64,000 nucleotides of DNA from Plasmopara viticola. Its lineage: Eukaryota > Oomycota > Peronosporomycetes > Peronosporales > Peronosporaceae. Under the pieces are notes generated by a model. That model ran no database searches. It was not told the origin of the DNA and saw nothing but the letters and a program-made list of their open reading frames with translations. How positions within the stretch are numbered: the first letter of the stretch is position 1; each line of letters opens with the position of its first letter. The position numbers were made by a program, and so were the translations under genes. The DNA lies in NCBI GenBank assembly GCA_001695595.3, contig MBPM02000058.1:310001-374000 (forward strand), in the 5' to 3' direction. Positions 37,682 through 47,066 of this stretch are shown in pieces.

Positions 37682-37794
37682 TGTGTCATAATGACTACAT
37701 ATCTGTAAAGCTGATGTTTAATATAGGTTTTGTCCAATTAGCTATGGTTTATTTTTACACGAATCAGAAACGCTCCGTCGGTTCAGGAATCATC

Positions 37795-39591
37795 ATGGAT
37801 GGAAGAAGTGCTGTCTCGGTCTCTCCTGGTCAATTATCTACATCTTCATCACCACCGCTAGAACGCGTTTATGATGGCTGTGTTGGTGGATTTTTAGCTG
37901 AGAAAAGTCGCATTCTTCTACGCATCGAGTCTGACGGAACGGTACACGGTGAAGTCCGTCGACGGCAAGGTACCAGCTCACGAATTTTAGCCAATGAAAA
38001 AAATCGCAAGCGACGAATTGTCGCTAATCATCCAGATGGCATTGTCATCGCTCACATCATTGGCAATGCTCAAGTTGTTCCTATAGAGGAAGCAGTCGTG
38101 TTGTGCTCTTCGACTGTACGTGGCGACGGTACATCGGCAGCAGAGTATTGCTGTATTGTTGAGATCACCAAGAGATTAAACCATGTGGATCGACACACAC
38201 TGACCTGTCATTTGCACGTTCCAGTCGCCTCTGATGTTCCCGCAGTAGGTACATGGCGATTCTTTAGTGCTCGAAACTGTACCTTGTCGTCGGCCATGAC
38301 AAGTAATATAGAAACATCTATAAGAACGAACGAGGCTGGAGCGTCACTAGATCAAAAAGTATTTCAACTACAGCCGGTGCAGTGGTACCAGCGTCAACAA
38401 GAAGCGGAGCAGGAAGAGAGGGAGGCAGCGTTGATGCAGTCCAGACTTCCGTCACTACTGTACCCTTTACGACCAGGCAAATATGAATTTAAAGGGTTCA
38501 CGACGAATGAGACGTCGTCGGTGGCTACTGTACCAAGGCAGAGGAATGGACGTAGAGGGCGCTCTCGTTCTGTTATGACAACATTAAAGGATGAATGTCT
38601 TGTCACCTTGCACTTATTGCCTGATGGTACACTGCGTGGTACATCTCGTGAGGTGGTTCAACCGCAAGTGTGCCCACTAACAGGTCGCTGGCAAGCCAAT
38701 CGTGTTGCATACGTGCTAGAGTACCACGTTCGCGAAGCAGTGGGCCACTTTCGGTACTCGGGAGTTGTTTTGATTGAAAAGGACGATACAACGAGTGATG
38801 GGAACGAAAAAGCCAATCCTGAGAGACGTGAGACGCTCAGTGGCAAGTGGTACAATGTAGACGAGGGCCATGCTGCCGGGTTTGAAGGAGGTCGAGGAAA
38901 GTTTGAACTGGAACTGGTACAAGTGACTTATACTCCAGTGTCTATCAAGGAAGAACGTGCTTTTGAAAATAGGGAACGTCAGTCGGAAAATATAGACTTA
39001 CAGAGAACCATCAATAATGCGTCGAGAAGTACCAGTATCGAGGTTGATGATGACGATGATGTCATTCGTGCATTAACCTCGGGCGAGTACGAATTGTCAG
39101 GTTGTGCCACTGATGCTGAGGGGTACGAGTACGCTTTTCATCTCCAGTTGCACTTACATCCCAATGGGAAGCTTTTTGGTCAATGCAAAGAGCGCATTTT
39201 CCACCAGATCAGTCCCGTATCTGGGCGATGGAATCCGTCTCGTATCGTGTACAGTCAACAGTATGTGGTGAAACATGAAGTGGGTCTGTACACTTATGCT
39301 GGTGATATGAGCAAAGATGGAGCTGTCATTCGCGGCATGTGGACGAACATTGAGGACGAAGCCGCTTTAGCTCTTAGCGAGCATGGCACATTTGCACTGA
39401 TTTTAGTGAATGTAAAGCGACAATGGAGCGCCTTTAGTCACGTTTATTACCCGCCAAGATTTCGACGCGGCGTGCTTACGACGCTTATGGCATCAGCTAA
39501 AAGCAATCAATTGCCAGGGGCGCTTTGGACCCATATTTTTGCTTTTTGTAGCGAGAAATGGTTCACCCCTGTGCCTAATGTGATAAAGTAG
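37795..39591 (+). CDS. Unknown conserved protein, paralogue B, repeated module
   Basis: 598 aa. It contains the module of the upstream gene at least twice: from about residue 224 (LRPGKYEFKG) and from about 427 (LTSGEYELSG). Each has a P-x-x-G-R-W motif, a YxYxG pair and a closing F-x-L-L segment. A more diverged copy may sit at about 20-190. The C-terminal about 40 residues (LPGALWTHIFAFCSEKWF) match the tail of paralogue A. The frame is open from 37681, but the ATG at 37795 (MDGRS) is chosen because the upstream part is hydrophobic, unlike the family start, and sits against the previous stop. Function unknown. Confidence 0.8.
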   Translation: MDGRSAVSVSPGQLSTSSSPPLERVYDGCVGGFLAEKSRILLRIESDGTVHGEVRRRQGTSSRILANEKNRKRRIVANHPDGIVIAHIIGNAQVVPIEEAVVLCSSTVRGDGTSAAEYCCIVEITKRLNHVDRHTLTCHLHVPVASDVPAVGTWRFFSARNCTLSSAMTSNIETSIRTNEAGASLDQKVFQLQPVQWYQRQQEAEQEEREAALMQSRLPSLLYPLRPGKYEFKGFTTNETSSVATVPRQRNGRRGRSRSVMTTLKDECLVTLHLLPDGTLRGTSREVVQPQVCPLTGRWQANRVAYVLEYHVREAVGHFRYSGVVLIEKDDTTSDGNEKANPERRETLSGKWYNVDEGHAAGFEGGRGKFELELVQVTYTPVSIKEERAFENRERQSENIDLQRTINNASRSTSIEVDDDDDVIRALTSGEYELSGCATDAEGYEYAFHLQLHLHPNGKLFGQCKERIFHQISPVSGRWNPSRIVYSQQYVVKHEVGLYTYAGDMSKDGAVIRGMWTNIEDEAALALSEHGTFALILVNVKRQWSAFSHVYYPPRFRRGVLTTLMASAKSNQLPGALWTHIFAFCSEKWFTPVPNVIK

Positions 39592-39748
39592 CTCACATAA
39601 ATGTTGGTTAAGCAATAAGAGATGTCCACCCGTTTATTCTTTACCGATTTCTAGCATAAACAAAGCCCGATTGCATGTAACCTCGGGTGTGTTCACTTTA
39701 TTTCAAGCCTTTTTAGTATCTAGAAGCTGTGGATGAAGCCACTTGAGC

Positions 39749-40159
39749 TCAGCCCATGAAGTTGAACACCACAAGAAAGAGGATAATGTTGCAAAAGAGG
39801 TAATCGGCAAATGCGCGTTGCTCTGTACGATCGCCAAAGTCGTTGTCGGGATTGATCTGCATACGCAGTGACACTATACAAGGATAAAAATGTTACAATT
39901 AATATACAAAATTCAAAGACATTCTTGACGAACCTGCGAGCACAAAGACGCCAACGGTGCACACGAATCCGGCAAGAAATGAGTTGAATGGAAAGTTTCC
40001 GACTAAGAGGCAATAGATAAATTGAAGAACGCCTGTGGCTAGCACGTAAGCTAGGAAGCCATCAATGAGCTTCATCTTCTTGGGTGTGGTCTTGGCGTAC
40101 TTGGCGTACAAGTCGCCCAAGATGGAGCCCACACCCACTTCTGTCGCCTTCTTCACCAT
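39749..40159 (-). CDS. DAD1: DAD1, oligosaccharyltransferase subunit
   Basis: Two exons: 40159-39934 and 39873-39749, with a 60-bp intron (39874-39933, GT...AG in the minus sense) between the third and C-terminal parts. The 116-aa product matches Defender against death 1/Ost2, a small membrane subunit of the ER complex that transfers N-glycans. It has an N-terminal [20 protein letters not shown] membrane segment, a [14 protein letters not shown] motif, a second membrane helix, then LRMQINP and a [20 protein letters not shown] tail ending MG. The splice restores the conserved VLAV-LR-QINP context. Length and motifs are normal. It is convergent with the unknown gene at 37795 and divergent from ETF-alpha. 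Confidence 0.94.
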
Positions 40160-40485
40160 GGATGCCTTGGTTTGTATCTACAACCACGGCGCATACAAAA
40201 TGACCATCTTAAGCGGTGGCAATGAGCGAGACACGATGACATGCGTACCTGGTAAACTTTTAGAAGATAAAGACGACGCCGCGTGGATATTCTCATTAAG
40301 TACGAATGGAACTCGATTTTTTGACAATTTCTTGATAAAAAATAAATATCATTGTATTTCTTGAAATACAAGTAATATAATGTTGGCAAAGTTATATGTA
40401 GTACTCTATAAATAGAGCACTACCTAATTAATTCCATACTCCTTCAACGGCATCTCCCTCATTGCAAGATCTACTGCTCTCTAAC
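40160..40485. promoter_or_regulatory. Divergent region between DAD1 and ETF-alpha
   Basis: 326 bp between the two starts, which must carry both promoters. AT-rich towards 40340-40430. No specific element assigned. Confidence 0.5.
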
Positions 40486-41583
40486 ATGCTAGCTCGACAG
40501 GTAAGTTCCACGAGCGCCAGTATAGTATCGCTCTTTCACTAATGATTACATGCTCGGTCTCTCAACTCTAATATGCTTGCTGTTTCGCCATCATTACGCT
40601 CACAGTTTATTCGCCGCGTCGCCCTGCACACCCCACGCAGCGCAGCCATGTCCACGCTGGTGGTGGCTGAGCACAATTTATCGCAAATCTCTGGGCCTAC
40701 GTTGGCTACAGTTACAGCTGCCACGCAAATTGGTGGCGATATTACACTGCTGGTGTTAGGCAGCCAGGCCGGTCCAGCCGCCGAAGCTGCCGCCAAGGTA
40801 GCTGGTGTCAAGAACGTCTTGCACGCTGCTGACCCCAAGTATGACCATTATGTGGCCGAAGAGGTGACTGAGTTATTGATAGCCGCTCAGAAGACTAACA
40901 ACTACACCCACGTGCTGGCGCCCAGCTCCAATGCTAGCAAAAACTATCTGCCTCGCACGGGAGCTAAGCTTGACGTGGCTCCAATTTCCGACATTTTGGC
41001 TGTCATTGACAAAGACACGTTTCTTCGTCCCATGTATGCTGGCAATGCGATCGCCCAGATCAAATCCAAAGACGCCTTAAAGCTCATTACAGTGCGTCCT
41101 ACGGGATTTGAAAAGGCTGCTGCTGAAGGTGGCAGCGCGTCGGTAAGTCCGGCTCCGGAACCGTCTACGGTTGGCAAGTCGTCTTTTGTTTCAGAAGAAG
41201 TGAGCAAGTCGGAGCGTCCCGATTTGGCCGCGGCCCGCGTGGTTGTCTCAGGTGGTCGCGGTCTTAAAAATGGCGAGAACTTTGAAATGCTCTATAAACT
41301 GGCCGATAAGCTCGGTGGAGCCGTCGGTGCTTCGCGTGCTGCAGTGGATGCTGGTTTTGTACCGAATGAGCTGCAAGTCGGTCAGACGGGCAAAGTCGTG
41401 GCTCCTGAGCTGTACGTTGCTGCTGGTATTTCTGGTGCAATTCAGCATTTGGCTGGCATGAAAGACAGCAAGACGATTGTGGCTATTAATAAGGACGAAG
41501 AAGCTCCGATCTTCCAGGTGGCCGACTATGGACTTGTTGACGATCTGTTCAAAGTCGTGCCGGAACTTACGGAAAAGATCTAA
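40486..41583 (+). CDS. ETFA: Electron transfer flavoprotein subunit alpha
   Basis: Mitochondrial matrix ETF alpha accepts electrons from acyl-CoA and other dehydrogenases and passes them to ETF-quinone oxidoreductase. The product has a basic N-terminus (mitochondrial presequence) before [10 protein letters not shown], then the alpha/beta domain. The C-terminal FAD domain has [37 protein letters not shown] and [15 protein letters not shown] prefer a spliced start: exon 40486-40500 (5 codons), intron 40501-40605 (GTAAGT...CACAG, with CTAAT upstream of the acceptor), exon 40606-41583, giving 330 aa. An unspliced start at 40573 is in frame and would give 336 aa with a different first 11 residues. 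All FAD-binding motifs are present. Confidence 0.95.
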
Positions 41584-41765
41584 AAAATAGCCGAGAAAAT
41601 AAAATTTTACCTCGTGCTCTAAGCAGACGAAAAAGTGTATACAGAGCTGCTTAAGTGCCACTATTGTTTGGTTATCAAGGTTATCAAATCATATTAGCTT
41701 CTCAAATTCGTTAGATACATTACATGGGATATTAGATAGTACACACTATGTACTATATATATAAA

Positions 41766-43361
41766 ACATCATCGCTATCTCTGAGGGTTTTTAGGGGTAC
41801 CCTCGTTGCTCTCATATGGGATGGTTGAGCGGATGTTGAGCGGACGACGAGCGGAGAAGACGGACTGACATTCAAACATTCTGGGACAAGACGACAAAGA
41901 AACACGAGCGTTGCATTCTCCGAAACGGGGACTCATACTCGTCACCTGCAGTAGCAACGCGCCGTGCGTCCAATGGAGCTGTCGCTGCGACAGACGCGAC
42001 GTCAATGACTTCTCTGCTATCCAGCATCTATCGCATCAACGCTGCTCTGGAAGCTGCAGTGGCACAGCCTCCACCGCCGCCCGGTACATTGCGTGTGTGC
42101 CACGCAACGGAAGATGACTGGAACGCTTTTGCTGACAGCGAGGATCAAATCGTTCGACCTAATTTTCTCGAATGGTTCGCTGACACGGAAGAGATCCACA
42201 TCATCGAGTTTGCGGGAACTCCCCACGAAGATTACCTTCAGGAGCTAAACGATCAATTTCGTGAGCGGCATGTCAAAAAATGGCTCAAAGGCCACATGGC
42301 CGCCGTGAATCCTCAGGGGCGACGGTGGTGTCCAGACCTCAGTTATGGACCACGCCAGACAACACCGGGCTCCGTGCTTCCACCAGATGTTACAAGATTT
42401 GACGATTTTCGGACGATTAAAGTCGAAGTTGGCGTCTCTCAGCCGTGGGGGATGGCACAAGGACAACTCGACCACAAGGCGATATCAATATGGGCTATGA
42501 TGCCAGGAGTTGAGTACGTGCTGTGTGTAAAGTTCGATCCCGACTTTGCGAATCCCGAATACAAATTGTACGATGCTCGCGTCAATCCACTCGTGCAGCT
42601 GGCTCCACTTCCAATTGTTGCTCCAAGTACGGTGATCCAGTTGGACGGACGTCGAATCCTTGGTATTCCGCCAGGGATGGCGCTCCCGGTAGGTTTTCCG
42701 GCAATTCTGTCGGTGGATTTGTGCTCTTCATTGGTCTGGGCAATGCGTTAATCAGACATCCAGCGCAGCAACTACTGAGTGATCTGATTGGATATAAATA
42801 ATCATAAATTCATGTGAGATTACCTCCGTAGAAGACCGGTTTGTTTACCGGTATGGACCGGACTCTTTTGTCACATTGCACAGTGACTCCAGGTGCGAAT
42901 ACTGCGTGAGTATTTTGTTCTAAAATTCACAAATTTTTATCAAAAAAATACCACCGTTGTCACATCTCTTGAATTTGTGGGTATGTGAGCATTAAAAAAA
43001 GGTATTTTCAAGCCACTCCATACATTTACAATAATATTTTATGGTAGGTCCTAGACCCCTTTATGGTTTGTCTATCCCAATCCTCACATACTCACATACT
43101 CACGAATATTCACTAATGGTATCTATCGACATGTTCTATTTGAAAGCTTTGTGAGCATTTTGCTATTACTCACACTTTCATCTAACATCTATCTCCTATT
43201 GATATTAGATGAACCAAACCTTGTCTCGGTCATTGTTTCGTGCAAGGCAAGACTTTTAAGGACATACTCGACACATTTAACATAAATACAAGTCATATGA
43301 TCCACACGCTAATGTGACTTTAGCTGGAGCTCCAGAGTGTGACGTCATAGAAACGATGATC
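41766..43361 (+). repeat. Left terminal inverted repeat of the PLV
   Basis: Inverted copy of 58195-56781. The outer tip reads ACATCAT then TCTCTGAGGG. It contains the intact Uma2-like nuclease gene and a further about 600 bp of non-coding DNA. About 150 bp (around 42815-42950) have no partner on the right side, so the arms differ in length. Confidence 0.92.
42005..42751 (+). CDS. Uma2-like PD-(D/E)XK nuclease (left TIR copy)
   Basis: An intact 248-aa frame inside the TIR. Residues about 45-75 resemble the N-terminal strand-helix of Uma2/DUF820 proteins. The core has PDLSYGPR (Asp about 111), IKVEVGVSQPW (Glu about 140) and LDHKAISIWAMMPGVEYVLCVK (Lys about 158), the D...E-x-x-S...K pattern of this restriction-nuclease-fold family, followed by the final VxYxL strand. 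It has no signal peptide. The start is the first ATG after the TIR leader. It is the only PLV-borne gene without a visible break. Location in the TIR means the complete element would carry two copies. A role in excision, genome maintenance or host interference is possible but unproven. Confidence 0.72.
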   Translation: MTSLLSSIYRINAALEAAVAQPPPPPGTLRVCHATEDDWNAFADSEDQIVRPNFLEWFADTEEIHIIEFAGTPHEDYLQELNDQFRERHVKKWLKGHMAAVNPQGRRWCPDLSYGPRQTTPGSVLPPDVTRFDDFRTIKVEVGVSQPWGMAQGQLDHKAISIWAMMPGVEYVLCVKFDPDFANPEYKLYDARVNPLVQLAPLPIVAPSTVIQLDGRRILGIPPGMALPVGFPAILSVDLCSSLVWAMR

Positions 43362-43469
43362 CTTTCTTAATACTAAGAGCGCAACTGCGCAAGTGATGCT
43401 ATTTCAACGATGCACACTTTGGCGGGTTTTGCTGATGCGATCGTAGTCGTCCAAGGTAATTCTTGACTC

Positions 43470-43839
43470 AGCTACATCTGACGTTGCTTTGGGAATTGGT
43501 TGAGAGTAGTAATCATCGTCGATCTAAATCGGCTGTGGTTCTTGTGAGTCTATATACTGGACATCCATTGCGTGGCTCTGCGTATATTACAAGGGAAGAT
43601 AATGAGAATTACAACTCAATCTCACTACAGCCAACATCTACCATGATGAGCTGACCGTATTTGAATAGGCGCTACCCGGCAGATCAAACGATCTACTCTC
43701 AGAATAAATGCATTTCGATGTGGATCGTATGATGTGAAACGACACCACAAAGCTTCTCCCTGGGCAAACACTTTTACAGAGATCCGTCGTTAGTATCGTA
43801 ATCACCGATTCCTTTGTAGTCCAAATTTGTGAGATCCAT
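43470..43839 (-). pseudogene. Unassigned broken minus-strand frame
   Basis: Starting with an ATG at 43839, a short readable stretch (MDLTNLDYKGIGDYDTNDGS) is followed by further readable pieces in other frames down to about 43470. It lies just downstream of the protease. It may be a small PLV gene, but no motif is recognisable. Confidence 0.3.
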
Positions 43840-43859
43840 GTCTATATTGATGCGATTGA

Positions 43860-44228
43860 TCAAAAATTATCATAATGATCTTTGAAGAGTTTGTAGAACT
43901 TGTCTAATTGATTGTGTTGCAGATAGTAGAGCTAAAGAACACTATACTGCCCACAGTTTCCAAATCGAGGCTTGTGTATTTCAACTTCACGACAAGAATA
44001 ATCCTTTAGTATCACACGTGGCCTAGGTAAGCCGAGAAAATCAAAGTACGCCTTATGCTTGTTTGATACTGCTATCCAATGATACCGCCGATCTGAGGCG
44101 TTCCTATGTTCAGAATACAATAATCTTTGCTTCTATTAAATTGCTGCTTGCAATCAAAGGAAATTAGCGAGTTTCATGAGTTGATTATCCGTCGTTCTAG
44201 ACAATTTAATAATTCTTTTCTCGCTCAT
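43860..44228 (-). pseudogene. Adenain-like capsid maturation protease
   Basis: About 122 codons from an ATG at 44228. The readable core (44120-43932) has the order His-Trp (YHWIAV), a YFDFLG segment and a GNCGQYSV motif. This matches the adenovirus-type Ulp1-fold cysteine protease that in PLVs and Polintons cleaves capsid proteins. The presumed His and Cys (in NCGQY) remain. A TAG stop follows shortly after the Cys and two frame changes lie upstream. It is divergent from the capsid gene, with 58 bp between starts. Confidence 0.68.
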
Positions 44229-44286
44229 GGCGCTTGATTTTTTGATCAGTATAATATAATCGTCATCTATTTAATCACACGAAAAT

Positions 44287-45998
44287 ATGTCGTCTGCATC
44301 TGATTTTTCTGCTTTGAGCATTCCGTCGAACCAGCTCCTGCTGAGATACTCTTCCGTGATAAGAAATAAACATATATTCAGGAATCAGCGTCCAATACCG
44401 GTCAGTATGCCGGACAAATCCAATTTAATCTCGCAAGGATCTCTTCGCAAGCTGCATATGTCAATTGAGAAGAAGCCGTCATCGAGCTTCCAGCAAAACT
44501 TCAAATTCTCAATGGCGGTGCAGGTTCGGTCACTTCGACTGCTGCCTGTACTGTGGATCAATCGATTCGAAGACCGGTGCGTGGCAGTTCATTGACAGTG
44601 TTCAGGTTGTCATTGATGGAACCACCGTACAAACGAATCAAGTTCATGAGAATGTGAATACAACGTTCAAGGCTATCACTGAAACGGACTATAATACGTC
44701 TGTGAATCATGGATCAACGAGCAACTTTGTCTTGAATGAGAATTCCACTCCAACGATCCAAGGGTCAAGCGGAGCGGCACAATCACTCGAAAACTTGTCC
44801 ACTTTGTCGTTTATGACCGTCATTTTAGTTTAGCTAATGACTACCCGAACCGTGGAGCCGCCGAACAATCGCTTTTTACCGCTCTTGATCAACAAGTACG
44901 AAGCTTGCATCTGATGTGATGGGAGGCAGTGCAAATCTCCAAGCCGTATCGAAACCTCAAGTCTTCGAGGCTCCTGCTGCTGGTGCCGTTGCTGCTGGTT
45001 CGCCATTTTACGTCGCTCATTATTTGGCTTGCATTAAATTGCGGGGTATCTGTGACTATTTCAAGAAATGCCCAATGCAGAAGAACAGGCGCGGTTTTAT
45101 TTACCTCAATTACAATAGCTCATTTACTACTTTGGTTACGAGTGGTAGTGCAGGTGTTGTTGCGCCTGCCACCATTGCTAGTTTGAGCAATAATATGAAT
45201 TTTGGTAACACCTGCCCAGTGCTTTGAATTTATAGCAGTGGTACAACAACTATTACTTTGGCCGGTGGTCTTGCGCTCCCTGCATCTGCTGTAACTTTAA
45301 CGATTACCGCCGATGTTAATGGTACTCGCACTGCCGAAACTAGTATCACTCCTTCGCAATCGATTTTCGCGTCTTCTCGTTCCAACTTACTCGCCCAACC
45401 CAAACGCCAATCATGCATTGGCTCAGAAAAAAACCTTTTGTTACTTTAAACGAATTACGAATAAATTCACTGTTGTGCCGGGCGCTTCATTCTCTTGGAC
45501 AGTCAGTAATGGCATTGCTGATTCAAACCGCTCGATCATGCAACCTGTTATTACCAATCCAACCGCAGGTGCTACCGTATCGGACTTAATCAATCCTCTC
45601 CGTAGTCCATTTTCGACTGTACCTGCTACGACAAGTCCATTTGCTGTATTAAAAAATATACAAGTTACCGTAGGAAACGTCGTTGTTTGGATCAATCCGA
45701 TTAGTTTTGGATATGATCTGTTCGTGCAAGATAGTCGAAGTCGGGTGTTGATGGTGGTCTTGATGATGTCACGTCGGCTGGTTTGCTATCTCAGCGTCAA
45801 TAATCGCTTTACCGATTTGTTGCTGTTGATATTGGTCGCCGCCTTCCAAGTGAAGACGGTGCCAGTAAGAGTATCATTGTGTCCAGTACTTCCCACAGTA
45901 ACTACGCCCTAACGATTTATTACAATGGATTGCGTGAAGTCGTTGCAACCGTTGATACGGCTATGGGTACGGTCTCCCAAGGTCCTGTTCAAAGCTGA
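44287..45998 (+). pseudogene. PLV major capsid protein (double jelly roll)
   Basis: About 570 codons in several frames. Readable blocks in order are NTGQYAGQIQFNLA (near 44395), FIDSVQVVIDGTTVQTNQ (near 44600), FKKCPMQKN-GFIYLNYNS (near 45060-45115), FTVVPGASFSWTVSNGIA (near 45470), RSIMQPVITNPTAG (near 45530), DLINPLRSPFSTVPATTSPF (near 45590) and DGGLDDVTSAGLLSQ (near 45755), ending GTVSQGPVQS. These blocks and their spacing are those of PLV/virophage-type major capsid proteins. There are at least four frame changes and in-frame stops at 44367 and 44466, so no capsid can be made. Confidence 0.8.
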
Positions 45999-46079
45999 TT
46001 TTGACAACTTCGTTATGTAATTCTATCTAACCACACATTTAAATCATCTTCAATATACGTGACCTTATCAAAATCAATC

Positions 46080-46525
46080 ATGACTGACTTTTTCTTCGAT
46101 GATCCGACAAAGCAAAAGGCATTTGATCGTTATAACAATGCAATGGCGAAGAGCGATTTCGTTCAAGAAAAGAAGCTGAAGGCGTTGATTCAACGCGAAA
46201 CATTAGACGATGCAAGCACCGACACACTTGCGAAATTGTTCCAGCAAGTGATGGGGAAGAATCGTAAGAATGAGTATGGTCAAATCACAAAAAAGCTATT
46301 GAAAGGTCCTAAAGGTCTACCTGAAATTATCAAAGGTGAAGCAAGTGATATTCCCAAATCTAGTAAGAAGAAGCATATATATACCCCACAAACAATCAAT
46401 ACAGATGCTAATATGAAAGAGTTCACTGCACCTGAAAAATCTTCAGTGGAGTAAATGATGTTGCGCAAAAGGTAGTCAATACTCGAGCATACATTAAAGG
46501 AAAAAGGCATCAAAAGAAGTGGTGA
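46080..46525 (+). pseudogene. Small Lys-rich PLV protein 1
   Basis: 124 codons are open from the ATG at 46080 (MTDFFFDDPTKQKAF) to 46454, charged and helical, with no known domain. The next about 25 codons (VNDVAQKVVNTRAYIKGK) read on in another frame to a stop at 46525, so one indel near 46445 shortens the protein. It follows the capsid gene by 81 bp in the same direction and could be a structural or DNA-packing protein. Confidence 0.5.
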
Positions 46526-46599
46526 ATGACCATGTTCTGAAATACCTAAACAAGTGTTGCGAGTTCCAAAGAGAGGATTCAAATTGAAGACGTCAAAAA

Positions 46600-47066
46600 A
46601 TGGCAGCAAAGTTTGCTGGTGAGGTCATGAAAGAATCAGTAAAGCTTATAAAACGAAAGCGAACTGCAACTACCCCAAATAAATCTCCCACTGACAAACG
46701 CGCGACGAAAAAAGGTGCTAAGCGAGTTGAGGAGGAACCTTCAATTACTCGGCAACTCTTTCAAGACTCGAATGTTGATAAAAGTAGTGATGACGAAGAC
46801 ATGAAAGAAGAGGAAAGATAACGCGGATTGAATGCTGGCATAAGAAAGTTTATTCTGACGATATCAACAGCTGCAAAAGTCAATTTGCAGCAAACTTATA
46901 CGTAAGTATTCGACATAGATTTGGCGAGGCTGTCGATCAGCGCAAAGGCAAAGACGATATTAAAGACAATGCTCCTAAACCACCAAGAATGCACAAAATG
47001 AAACGAGATGCTATAAATCAGTACAAAGCTGAAATGAAAGGCGGGCTAGATGACTTCTTTATCTAA
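46600..47066 (+). pseudogene. Small basic PLV protein 2
   Basis: The first 73 codons from 46600 are very basic, then acidic (KLIKRKRTAT, then SSDDEDMKEEER). A single frame change near 46815 leads to a second part ending MKRDAINQYKAEMKGGLDDF with a stop at 47066. No known domain. The last 21 bp overlap the end of the fibre gene on the other strand. Confidence 0.45.
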
